Shown here piece after piece: positions 54,305 through 64,000 of a stretch of DNA of 64,000 nucleotides. Origin of the DNA: Reclinomonas americana ATCC 50394 (lineage: Eukaryota; Jakobida; Jakobea; Jakobida); the NCBI GenBank assembly GCA_048213135.1, contig PS015085.1, positions 61,775 through 125,774 of the forward strand. The letters run 5' to 3'. Positions within the stretch are counted from its first letter, which is position 1. Every line of letters starts with the position of its first letter. The position numbers and the translations under genes are program-made. The notes beneath the pieces were generated by a model. That model did not search any database, was not told the DNA's origin, and saw only the letters and a list, made by a program, of their open reading frames with translations.

Positions 54305-56165
54305 ATCGAGGTCGGCCGGCAGTCGCTCGTGCACACACACTTGCGGGGCGGTGCGAATGGCCAGTGCACGCGGGCTGAAGCCAACAAAGCCATCGACACA
54401 CTCCAGCGGTCGGAAGCCGTGAACATATTCGTGCTCACTCAGCAGATGGGTGAACGGACGCAAATCCACATCGCCCTCTGCCTTGGAGTACCTATCGAGG
54501 GAAGTGAGAATGACTATCCGACTCTGGGGAGCAAGGTGCGGGCACTCACTCGATCGCATCGCGCTCCTGGAAGCGACTGACGCCCGTCATCGCACTCTTG
54601 ACGTCACTGTGCAGCCGCTGATCGCCGTCGGCGTACTCTGTGCATGCCAGTCAACAAACAGCACGCGAGGGGGTTGGGAAAGCAAAGGCACGCAACTTTG
54701 GTGGAATCTCTCCATGGCTTCGCCACCCGGATAGTTCAGGGTGCTTGCTGCCAGGAACACAAACACCACGAGGGTGGCTGACGCAAGCACCAGTGCTCCG
54801 ACGCCGATCCACCCCATCCATTGCGTCTTGCGGCTGCGGGAGAGTGCCCACGACAAGCTACAAGGCGGGGGATCAGCACAACCAACGCATGCAAGACGAA
54901 AACCACAACACGCAACAGCACGTGCAGGGTGCACGCCGCGGCCACATTCAACAGCGGCACGACGTAGATGACAAAGCGCAGCTCCTTGTGCGGCAACACC
55001 GAGTATGCCGTGACAAAGAGCAGCGCGACTGCGATGCAACGCAACGCCAACAGTCGTTCCGCACTGTGCTGTCGCACCAGCAATGGCGAGGCGAGGGCGA
55101 GCGGAAACGCCACGAGAAGGGCACGTGGGAGCGCCGACGAAAAGTACCAGTGGACGGGCATGACCTGCACGCGCGTCTCTTCTCTCAGTCACCTCAAAGA
55201 GACACTAGTAACTTCACTGATCCATACACAACAATGTGCATCGACCAGTGATCGCCAACAATTCTTTTGTGCTTTCCTTCTACTTGAAGCGTGTTATCGA
55301 TGGGTTCTATCCCTCTTGTCCCTTTCATGCACGCAACTCCCCACTCGCTGCTCCGATTCTCCACCGCGTTGAACCAGAACACCTCGCCTTCGGGCCACAG
55401 CCAGCGCCGCCAGAACACCGAATCAATGACGACAGTGAATGCTGCAAACCAACTCGCACAAGTCAACAATCGCTGCTCTCCATGCAAGGAAACAAACAGT
55501 CGAGTCGACGCACCGAGCGCTGCGACTGCCGTCAGCACGCCGACACGAATCAACCGGAGCCACGGAAACGCGCGCATGCCACTCCGCACCAACGACGTCA
55601 GCAGCACCACACACAGCAGTGGCGCCAACTCGGCCCGGAAAATCACACCGCCCACCGTCAACACGGCCGCGCACGGCACCAGCGCCTCGCGCATCCACAG
55701 CCCCAGAGCCACCAGCACCACGATGAGAGCAAAGGTGTTGGGCAGCGGGCGCGAGGCGTAGAACAAGAAGTGGAATTGCACGGCGGAGAGCGCTGTGGCC
55801 AGGAGCGCCACTGGTCGACTCTGACGCGCCACGCCCGTGAAGAAGAAGGCGAGGGAGGCGCACACGAGTGCGCCGAGTGCCACGCGGGCTGTGAATGAGG
55901 GATGAGAGAGGAGAGGGGAGAGGGGGAGGGGGGGAGGAGATGGCACTCGCCGGCAACGAGGAGTGGAATGTGCAAGATGCCGAGCCATCGCAGGGGGGCA
56001 GTGGTGGCGGCCAGCAGCCAGGCGCCGAGACTGGTGCGGGGGACCACTCCGGGGAAGTGGAGGTGGTCGAACTGGGGGAGGGGGCCAGGGGGGAGAAGAG
56101 TGAGGCGAAACGGGAAGGGTGAGGGGTGAGAGAAAGAAAGAGGCAGCACTAGGGAAGAGAGAGAG

Positions 56166-56213
<48 letters not shown>

Positions 56214-56746
56214 AAGAAAGAAGAGAGAGAGAGAAGGAGAGGAGAGCATAGAAAAGGAGGAAAAGAAGATCGAGTACAACAGGAAGGAGACAAAGAGGAG
56301 CAAGAAGAAGAAGAAGAAGAAGAAGAAGAAGAGGAGGAGGAGGAGGTGGTGGTGGAGAACAAGAAGAAGAAGAAGAACAAGAACAAGAAGAAGAAGTAGA
56401 AGGAGAAGGAAGAAGCTGCGAAAGAAGGCAAGGAGAGAGAGAAGGAGGAGGAGGAGGAGACAACTCGTGACAAGTTGCAATCACTTGCAAGGAATCATCA
56501 CTGCACTCTCTCTCTCTCTCTTCCTCTCTACCTTCCTCTCTCATCTCTCTCTCTCTCCCTCCCTCCCTCGCCTCTCACCTTTTGCCAGCCTTCATCACCA
56601 GCAAACCACGACGCCACGAGCCCATTCGCGCCAAAATCATGCACAGCTTGCACGTTGAAGCTCTCTTCGACCTTGGTGAACGGGCAGAGCACCACAAACA
56701 GAGCACATATGAGGCCGAGGAGCGCAAGGCTGGCGCGGAAGAACAT
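54294..56746 (-). CDS. ALG12: ALG12, dolichyl-P-Man:Man7GlcNAc2-PP-dolichol alpha-1,6-mannosyltransferase
   Basis: ER membrane GT-C glycosyltransferase that adds the eighth mannose to the lipid-linked N-glycan precursor. Exons: 56746-56579, 56071-55951, 55888-55514, 55441-55338, 55164-54917, 54833-54660, 54606-54550, 54491-54294; phases agree. Family stretches in order: CPFTKVEESFNVQAVHDF, FDHLHFPGVVPRTSLG, VQFHFLFYASRPLPNTFAL, VIDSVFWRRWLWPEGEV, NRSSEWG, WYFSSALPRAL, SVLPHKELRFVIY, LNYPGG, TGVSRFQ, HLLSEHEYV. Length up to ERLP (about 480 aa) equals human ALG12 (488). The HKEL motif and the N-terminal acidic lumenal loop (KVEES) are intact. Intron 2 looks GC-AG (donor GCGAGT). The end is ambiguous: splicing at 54293 fuses it in frame to the p23-like exons, while no splicing reaches a stop at 54149. 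Confidence 0.92.
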
Positions 56747-56818
56747 GTTGATTGCAGAAACAGGACAAAACCGGACAGGCTTCTTTTTTGTGCGCTCTCC
56801 TCTTGTGTGAGAGACCAC

Positions 56819-57528
56819 CTGCTGCTGACGGGCTCGTAGGATGACGTGCTCGTTGGCCGATAGCTGCTGGTGATTGGCTTGGTCGATGATGGCGGAGATA
56901 TCGAAGAACGTCGACTGGCATGCGCATGCGCATGCAGCGGTCGAAGATCTTCAGCCTCCGGATTCATGACCATGTCTTTCCGGCCGTCGACAAGATGGTC
57001 CTCCAACAACAACTTCAGTCTCTGCAGCACAATGCTCTTGGTCCCGCCATTTTCGTACGTTTCCGTCCTGCCCACTGTTTGCTTGAATGTCAGCGCAACA
57101 GGGACGCGTCTGTTTTATTTATTCGCTGGCGAGTATCGTTGCCTTCTTCGACGAGGGCAAGATCCCCACATCAAACTTTCTTGGCGCCGTTCTTCATGTG
57201 TGTGCACTTGTGTGTTTTCTTGTGTAAAGTCCGGATCCGTTGTTGACACGCCGTACACACAGGAGGCGTGCTTGCGTGAGCGCAGGCTCCTTGTGAATCA
57301 CTTGTACCGCATGTACTTGCGGCAGGCTGTCAAGGGTTTGTGGCTCGTTCGTCGTCCTCTGCGTACGCGCGCGCGCAGCGTGTGTGAGTCCTCAATCTGT
57401 GCACATGCCCCACAGTTGCCGGTGTCGTCAACCTGCTGCACGAGGCGCAACACGATGAACAACGTCGTCACTGTCCACCACACGTCTGTGAAGAGAGCGA
57501 CGAAGAGGAGATGTGCGGTGACGCGCAT
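56819..57528 (-). CDS. Possible upstream gene: exons with signal-anchor start (tentative)
   Basis: Minus strand. From an ATG at 57528 a hydrophobic start reads MRVTAHLLFVALFTDVWW then TTLFIVLRLVQQ, with a possible donor after CAG-CAG. Further left are coding-like pieces SIVLQRLKLLLEDHLVDGRK (about 57050-56960) and TFFDISAIIDQANHQQLSAN (about 56918-56850) ending at CAG-CAG-CAG before GTGGTC. I could not join them with confidence. The last piece is open and in frame through the ALG12 start codon. No family recognised. Confidence 0.35.
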
Positions 57529-57783
57529 GGCGAGAATTCGAAGTTGTCATGATCATTGAGTGATGATGAATTGGAGGTGGTGCGGCGACACGAGATCCGC
57601 AAGCAACTGAGGTCAGAGGCGCGGCCTAGGTTTCGCCGCGTACGGAGGGTGAGGCGTTCCAGTGCCTCGCCGGATCCGGATCCGTGAATACGCTGCGAAT
57701 TAGAACAATCGAAGCAGCGGAGTCGTGCTCATTGGTGGAGAGGTTGAGTACAGGAGAGCAGGTCATGTTGTTATTGGGGAGGC

Positions 57784-58347
57784 TCATGTTGTCAGTGGCT
57801 TGGGGGTGCAGTATACGCTGAGTGCACCTGAATTCGAATTCGAATTCGAAGTCAACGTTGTCGGTTCGAATGCGAAACAATCGAAGCACCGCACGTGCCA
57901 CCGGACGGTTTTGGCTTCATGCAAAGCCGGCGCCGAGACAAACTCCGGAGCGCTGCACCTCAGATTGGAAGACGAGCACCAGAAGTGGCGAATACTTGCA
58001 TTTGTACAAAGTATATCGAAATGGTGTCTGCTCATCACAGTTTTCGGAGGAAGATGAAGTGTCGCCCATCCACTGTGCTCGAGGGCCATGCACGTGGATT
58101 CCACACAAGCTTCCCGCAGACTTGCGGTTGTATTCATGCACCCGATTTGGAAGAAACACATGATCATGAGCAATTGCACAAAGTGAGAAACAAACTTGCA
58201 GGTCCCGGCCACAAGAGCCAGTCGCGCATACACTACAGCAAGTACACAGCCCAACTCCGTAGAACCGAAGCTCGCAGTTATCATGGTGGCAGACAAAAAG
58301 CCGAACTCCGATTTCAATCGATTGAAATCACATTCATTCACGGCCAT
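57784..58347 (-). CDS. Unassigned 187-codon open frame
   Basis: Intronless frame starting with ATG at 58347 and ending at 57784. Rich in Cys and His for its size, no recognised domain, and codon use is less G/C-biased than in the confirmed exons. The overlapping plus strand is open too, so it may be non-coding. The region also holds tandem palindromes: GGATCC twice near 57673 and GAATTC three times near 57830-57850. Confidence 0.2.
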   Translation of the reverse strand: MAVNECDFNRLKSEFGFLSATMITASFGSTELGCVLAVVYARLALVAGTCKFVSHFVQLLMIMCFFQIGCMNTTASLREACVESTCMALEHSGWATLHLPPKTVMSRHHFDILCTNASIRHFWCSSSNLRCSAPEFVSAPALHEAKTVRWHVRCFDCFAFEPTTLTSNSNSNSGALSVYCTPKPLTT

Positions 58348-58429
58348 TCATTCTCCAAAACGAAAGGAAGAAAAGCAGAGGCTGTCCACTGACGAGAGAG
58401 CACACACCATGTCGGCCATGGAAACAGAC

Positions 58430-58644
58430 GAGCACGCCGAACGTTGCGCAAACACACACACACACAGAAGACATGTCACACACTCTCTTACACGTACACA
58501 CTCACACGCATGTGCATGAAAGGCACACTGTGTGTCACTGTGTACATGCGCTCGTGCCCCAGCAGCTGCACGTGTATGTGAGAGAGAGAGGGAAGAAAGA
58601 TGCACATCTGTGAGACAAGTGTAATCTCTCTCTGCGTGTGTATG

Positions 58645-58688
<44 letters not shown>

Positions 58689-58810
58689 AAGAGAGGAAGA
58701 CTGATGCACATCTGTGAGACAAGTGCATCACCTCTCTCTCTCTTTCTCCTCTTTCTCTCTCTCTCTCTCTCNNNNNNNNNNNNNNNNNNNNTCACCTCTC
58801 TCTCTCTTCT

Positions 58811-58860
<50 letters not shown>

Positions 58861-59143
58861 CTTATATGCACACACTCGCATGTGCTTCAGTGGCATCAGA
58901 AGAGAGACAGTGTGTGTGTGAGAGAGAGAACAAGAGGAAGAATGATGCACATCTGTGTTAAGTGCAACAAGATCTCTCTCTCTCTCTCTGTCACACTCAG
59001 AAACGCACACACGCATGTGCCTCTGTGGCATCAAGAGACACAATGTGTGTGTCAGAGAGTGTGTGTGAATATAGGAGCAGTCGCCAACGCCGCCTTCCAA
59101 ATTCGTCATTCTCTCACACGCACTCTCTCTCTCTCTCTGTCAG
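58430..59143. repeat. (CA)n/(GA)n/(CT)n tracts and a ~120-250 bp repeat around gap 58772-58791
   Basis: GATGCACATCTGTGAGACAAGTG occurs near 58599 and 58702 and a variant near 58942, each with GAGAGAGNAAGAGGAAGA on its left and CTCTCTCTC on its right. Confidence 0.8.
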
Positions 59144-61627
59144 TGCTGGGCAAGGTTGATCGCGCCTTGAGTGGCATGGAGAGCAAGCGATCGAGCTTTG
59201 CGCATCGGAGATCAATGGCGGAGTCATTGGAGAGCATCTCAAAGGGTGCGTGAGTGAGTGTGTCACTCTTCTGTTGTTTGCTGCTGCATGGCCCTCTTTC
59301 TCAAACAGTCAGCTCCTGATCGTCGTTCTCCTCATGTGCATTTCCTACTTGTCCACCTCACTGTGCTTCCTCATTTCATTGTCAGCTTCTATACGTCATC
59401 CTCTGTGGCTTCGCAGTGCTCTCTCTCTCTCTCTCTCNNNNNNNNNNNNNNNNNNNNTTGTGCTCCTCATTGTGCTTTGTCAGCATCCTTTACTCGTCTT
59501 TGTTCTCTCTCTCACTCAGATTGTGCCCTTCGATCTGCCTTGTGCATCTTCATCTTGTCCATCTCACACCGCATCCTCTGACGTTTGATTCGCTCAACTT
59601 GCCCTTTGATCTCTTTATCCTGTTTGCCATGTGCATTCTCTACGTGTCCACCTCACTGTGCTTCCTCATTTCATTGTCAGCTTCCATACGTCATCCTCTG
59701 TGGCTTCTCTCTTGTGCGCCTTATTGTGCTTTCGTCAGCCTCCTTTCCTCATCTTCTGAGAATTGTGTGGTCACTCTCTCACTCAGATTGTACCCTTCGG
59801 TCTCCTTTTCTTGTCTGCCGTGTGCATCTTCGCATCATCTGACGTTTGATTCACTCAACTTGCGCTTTGATCTCCTTTTCTTGTCTGCCCTTGCATCACT
59901 TTGTTGTCCACCCGCATTTCTCGTCCTCTACCACTTGCTTGGTCACATTTTCTCATTGCGATCTTGCTCTCCTCACCTTGTTTGTCTCGTGCATCTCATT
60001 GTTGTCCACCCGCGATTTCGTCGTCTCAGGCTTATTTCACTCAACCTGTGCCGACTTGTCTCCTTCGCTTATTTGTCATTTATATCTCCACCCACACTTC
60101 TCATCGTCTGTGGCTTGCGTGGCCACTCTCATGCAACTTGCGCCCTTCGGTCTCTTTGCATTCTTTCTTGTCTGTTCTTTTGCCTCCAGTCATTATCAGT
60201 TTCCTTTTCTCACCTCTGCCGTTTGTTGCGCTCAACTTGCCCTTTGATCTCCTTTCTTGTTTGTCGTGCATCTCCATCTTCTCCACTTCTCAGAGCTTGT
60301 CCTCTTTTTCATCCTGTCTGCCATGCGTCCTTCTTTGGCTTGTTGATCACTAGCGTTGCTTGTCTTGAACGCCTCTGCTTGTTTGCGTCCCATCACTATC
60401 ACCTTTCGTTAGTCAACCTCCTCCACTCACCGCCTCTCTCCTTCCCCCTCTTTCCCCCCTTCCCCCCTTTCCCTCACCCTTCCCCTTTGCCCCCTTCCCC
60501 TTTGCCCCTTCCCCCTTTCCCNNNNNNNNNNNNNNNNNNNNNNNNNNNNNNNNNNNNNNNNNNNNNNNNNNNNNNNNNNNNNNNNNNNNNNNNNNNNNNN
60601 NNNNNNNNNNNNNNNNNNNNNNNNNNNNNNNNNNNNNNNNNNTAATGGACATGCTGTGCTCGTTGTCGCGCTCCATTACCAACTGCCTCACGTCGGCGCA
60701 CGCCAGTGAGCTGGAGCTGCCGGAGCACGCGTTGCGGTCGTGCGCGCTGGATCTGGCCACGGCGCTGGCCATGGCGGTGGACGAGAAGGCCATGCCCGAG
60801 TTCATGGAGTTGATCATGAAGTGCTTGCGCCTGTGCTTCGAGTCGGCGCCCGAGTCGCAAGTGGATTTCCGCGGGGCCGGTGGCCTGACGCCGCTGGTGC
60901 AGCTGCTGAACCACGATTTGCACACGGTGCAAGAAAAGGCGGTTTCGTGCGTGGTCAGCGCGTGCCGCGGCAACCCCGACAACATTGACGTGGTGCTGGC
61001 CGCCAGTGGCATTGATTTCCTCATGGTGCTGGCCGACGTGTACCTCGAGACCGCCGAGTCCGAGGAGGGCGGCGAACGTGAGTCTCACTCTTGTGTTGGG
61101 AAGGATGATGATGATGAGCGCTCACCCTTCTCCACACACACGCAGCCATGGACTTCCCCTCCGAACTGAACATGTCGGCGAGTCGCGCGCTCATGTTCTT
61201 TGCGCAGAACCAGCCGGCGGTGCAGGAAATGGTGGAGGAGGCGGGATCGGCCAACGCGCTGGTGACGCTGCTGCTGCCCGAGTGCACGCCGTATGAGCAC
61301 GTGTGGGCCGCCGAGACGCTGGCCGCCATGCTCGAACGACCGGGCGTGTCGCCCGACGTGGTGGAACGCGTGTTTGTGTCGGAAGCGGTCTCGCTCCTCT
61401 CGCAGTGCCTCGTGCATCGCAACAATCGCGTGGCCACGAGCGCCGCCAACGCGCTGTTCGTTATGACGCAGGATATTACGTATGGCACGCAGTGGGCGGC
61501 GCTGATGGCCGGCACCGAGGGCATGGGCGGCCTCATGCGTCGCGTGGCGGTCGGACAACTGGATGGGCCACCCATTCAGCGCACGCGAGCGCAGCAATTG
61601 GTGGAGTTGATTAGAAGCATGTGTTGA
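59144..61627 (+). CDS. Armadillo-repeat protein, 5' end and one junction unresolved
   Basis: Exons: 59144-59245 (LGKVDRALSGMESKRSS ... SLESISKG), then after gap 60522-60642 exon 60643-61077, and 61146-61627. The last two give about 300 aa of alpha-helical repeats typical of ARM/HEAT folds, for example GAGGLTPLVQLLNHDLHTVQ, EKAVSCVVSACRGNPDNIDV and RNNRVATSAANALFVMTQ, ending in LVELIRSMC. ARM proteins act as interaction scaffolds; no specific orthologue is clear. A G left by exon 59144-59245 plus TA at 60643 would give GTA, consistent with a splice right at the edge of the gap. The exon 59144 requires a phase-1 upstream exon that I did not find among the repeats. Confidence 0.75.
59246..60521 (+). 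repeat. Intron of the ARM gene with repeated ~300 bp segments
   Basis: CACCTCACTGTGCTTCCTCATTTCATTGTCAGCTTC occurs at about 59355 and 59656, followed by CATACGTCATCCTCTGTGGCTTC in both. GACGTTTGATTCGCTCAACTTG and CTTGTCTGCC motifs also recur (59580, 59841, 59876). Gap 59439-59458 lies in the first copy. Confidence 0.75.
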
Positions 61628-62137
61628 GCGGTGATTGTACAGTTACATCTTGTGGAGCTGGCGTTCCTGGTGGGAGTTTGTGATTGCAGGAGGAACGCCA
61701 GACTGCACCATCTCTGATTCACACTCGAGATGGTTATGTGTTTCAAGCGGACTCATCGACGCATTTACTTTTTCTTCACTTGGACGCAGTTTCTTCAATG
61801 AGCGTCTTCTTTGCTGACGAATTCTTCTCCCTGGTGGCTGTGCATTCTGAATCGGACCACGTGAGAAGAGAGCATATTGGCGATCAGTCGTAGGTGCTCT
61901 GTTAGCGTGTGCTCTTCTTCTCTTCTCTTTTCTCAAGAGAGATGATCATCAAAGAGAGAGAGTGAGAAAGAGAGAGAGTGTGCTTTGGCCGTTTCTGTTT
62001 ATTTGCGCATATATCACGCCAGTGGAGATGTCTGCACGATCAGAGACTACACGTTCGTTCACACTATTGACATTCATTTTTCCATTGATTCTCCTCCCCC
62101 ACCCACAAACAAACAGACAGACAAGCGAATCGGTGGC
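61628..62137. other. Intergenic region between convergent ARM and coiled-coil genes
   Basis: About 510 bp without a recognised gene. Contains short (GA)n near 61950 and a CAAACAAACAGACAGACAAG stretch near 62106. Confidence 0.5.
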
Positions 62138-62793
62138 TCACTTGTACCGCCGACGAGAGGCGGCCGACGGCACGCCCAGATTCTTGGTCATCTCCTGCGC
62201 AGTGGAGAGTGCTGGTTTGTGGACCACGGCACTCGGCGGCAGACGCGTGTCGGGATCACCCAAAATGTCCGCGACGGAATTCAGCTGTGCAGCCAGTCTC
62301 GGCAGCTCGTCGGCCGCCTGCCGCAACTCCTGCAAGGCTGCGCTCTCTCGCTTGAGTGCTGCCGGCAGTGCACGCACGGCACCATGCGTATCGAGTGAGC
62401 GTGCTTGGTTTGGAGCCTGTGAAGGGGGAGGGTTGAGATATCACACAAGAAGTCAAAGGCAAAATCACACCAGAAACACACCTGCACAAAGTGCTCGTCA
62501 ATGGCGGCCAACTCGGAGCGGAACTGATCGGCCTCGCTCTTGACGTGAGCACGCGCTGATTCCACGGCACGTGCAAACAGATCGCCCTGGCGATACTCGC
62601 GTACTCGTTGCGCCAGCTCACGCACCACTCCCGACAGCACTTCCCACTCGCCAGACAAGCGTTCCAGATCGCGGGCGACTGGAGGAGGGGAGTTAGGAGA
62701 GGGAAATGAGGGGGAAAGAAGAATGCGGATTGCGCGGAGTACCTTCTGCGGTTTTTGAGGTGGACTTTCGCCTGCCCTTGCCGACGCTGGCCT
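62138..62793 (-). CDS. Coiled-coil protein, 3' exons (5' end missing)
   Basis: Exons: 62793-62743, 62678-62482, 62416-62138, phases agree, stop TGA at 62138. The product starts with a basic segment (SVGKGRRKSTSKT), then long amphipathic helices with regular Leu/Ala/Arg/Glu spacing (LERLSGEWEVLSGVVREL, SEADQFRSELAAIDEHFVQ, LQELRQAADELPRLAAQL) and ends SAASRRRYK. The first exon shown needs a phase-1 upstream exon; none is visible in the repeats to the right. No orthologue recognised. Confidence 0.65.
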
Positions 62794-63340
62794 CTGGAGA
62801 ATGGAAAGGGGGAATGACAGCGAGATTGTGAGGGACGCGGAGAAGGAAAGGGATGAGTGGGAGAGGAGAGACTTCCACTCTCCTTCTGGACTCTATCTCA
62901 CGCCCTCTCAATCAAGAGTCGGGCGAGATCAACAACAAGCCTCCATTGTTCCTTTCACACTCCTCTGTTTTTCTCTTTCTCTCTGGTCGACTGCCGTGTG
63001 CTGTCTGCTCTCACACCCCTCCAGAAACTCTTTCTCACTCTTGTCTTCCCCTTCTCTCTTTGCTATGTGCTCGAGAGGGAGAGGCGAATTAGCAACAAAG
63101 GGAAAGAGAGAAATGAAAGAAGAGACACTGAGGGAAGAGAAGGAAGGGGCAAGTGAAAAGGAGGGAGAGCAAGACGCAGGAAAGGAGAGGAAGACAGAGA
63201 GGAAAGAGAGAGAGGGAAGAGTGAAGGGAGAGAAGAGAGACATGACTCACTCCACCAGGACTCGTATCTTCTCTTCCTGCTTCTCTCTTCTCCCTTGCTC
63301 TCTCTCTCTCTCTCTATTATNNNNNNNNNNNNNNNNNNNN

Positions 63341-63425
<85 letters not shown>

Positions 63426-64000
63426 GTGAAGGGAGAGAAGAGAGACATGACTCACTCCACCAGGACTCGTATCTTCTCTTCCTGCTTCTCTCTTCTCCCT
63501 TGCTCTCTCTCTCTCTCTCTATTATCCTTGCTGTCTCCATCCGTTGCCCTCTCGGCTCTCTCACTCTCCAAACACTCGCCGATCTCTCACTCTCGTAGAT
63601 TGAACACTCTTTCAGAGCAAGGCAACGTGCCAAACACGTCTCGCTGCCTCTATCTCACCTCCAAGCTCATCTCGCCCCCTCCAGTCTCTCATAATCTCCT
63701 GCTGCGTCTCTCTCTCTCTCTCTCCCTTCCTCCCTCTCTCCCAACACTCAGTAGATTGAGCACTCTTTCAGAGTAAGGCAACGCCTGCAACATGCCAAAC
63801 ACGTCTCGCTGCCTCTCTCTCTCTCACCTCCAAGCTCATCTCACCCTCACAGTCTCTCATAGCCTCCTGCTGCCTCTCTCTTTCCCTGCGTGCTGTTCAT
63901 TGCTCTCTCTCTCGATTGCTCTCTCTCTCTCGCATAGTCTCTCCGCTCCTCTCTTGTTGTCCATCCTTTCTCTCTTCTCTCTTCTCTTCTCTCTCTCTCT
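62794..64000. repeat. Repeats at the right edge, including two direct duplications
   Basis: A block of about 98 bp (GAAGGGAGAGAAGAGAGACATGACTCACTCC to CTATTAT) occurs at 63224-63320 and again at 63428-63525, separated by gap 63321-63340 and (GA)n. A ~160-bp tandem duplication (AGTAGATTGANCACTCTTTCAGAG ... CCAAACACGTCTCGCTGCC ... CTCCAAGCTCATCTC) occurs at about 63595 and 63750. No gene recognised. Confidence 0.8.

Overview
The window is nuclear DNA from an intron-rich, probably unicellular eukaryote; lineage is not determined. Genes are split by many spliceosomal introns (shortest about 53-60 nt, longest about 2.2 kb), exons are GC-rich at third codon positions, and introns are filled with (GA)n/(CT)n, CTGT/GACA and longer minisatellites. 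About 19 runs of N interrupt the assembly, mostly at the ends of these repeats. Exon joins below were derived by hand from splice sites, reading phase and agreement with conserved protein families; each join listed keeps frame.

Layout. 1-1608: gap and repeats with one doubtful exon. 1609-4940 (+): divergent MAP kinase, including a U12-type AT-AC intron. 5013-11815 (-): NatC subunit NAA35/Mak10, 16 exons. 12913-18912 (+): an unusual nuclear-type protein combining an NLS, cysteine-rich RING/B-box-like fingers, coiled coil, FG repeats and an HMG box. 18982-23394 (-): DEAH-box helicase (DHX33-like) whose middle is missing. 23736-24968 (-): TANGO2. 25827-37209 (+): ALC1/CHD1L-type SNF2 remodeller with macro and BRCT domains. 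38247-41972 (-): NADP isocitrate dehydrogenase with a mitochondrial-type leader. 43352-44097 (-): unidentified exon. 46132-46877 (+): small uncertain exons. 48158-52001 (+): CRT-like drug/metabolite transporter. 52121-52419 (-) and 52963-53108 (+): fragments between gaps. 53180-56746 (-): p23-like CS-domain protein and mannosyltransferase ALG12, whose reading frames join. 56819-57528 (-): doubtful exons. 59144-61627 (+): armadillo-repeat protein. 62138-62793 (-): coiled-coil protein. 62794-64000: repeats.

The genes are unrelated housekeeping functions (signalling, N-terminal acetylation, RNA helicase, chromatin repair, TCA/NADPH supply, N-glycosylation, transport), so no operon or defence cluster is seen. 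What is unusual lies in gene structure: a recurrent GTTGCG 5' splice site (at least 19 introns), GC-AG and AT-AC introns, a 15-nt microexon, introns that are pyrimidine-rich on the sense strand, convergent gene pairs spaced 69-72 bp stop to stop, and tandem copies of terminal exons.
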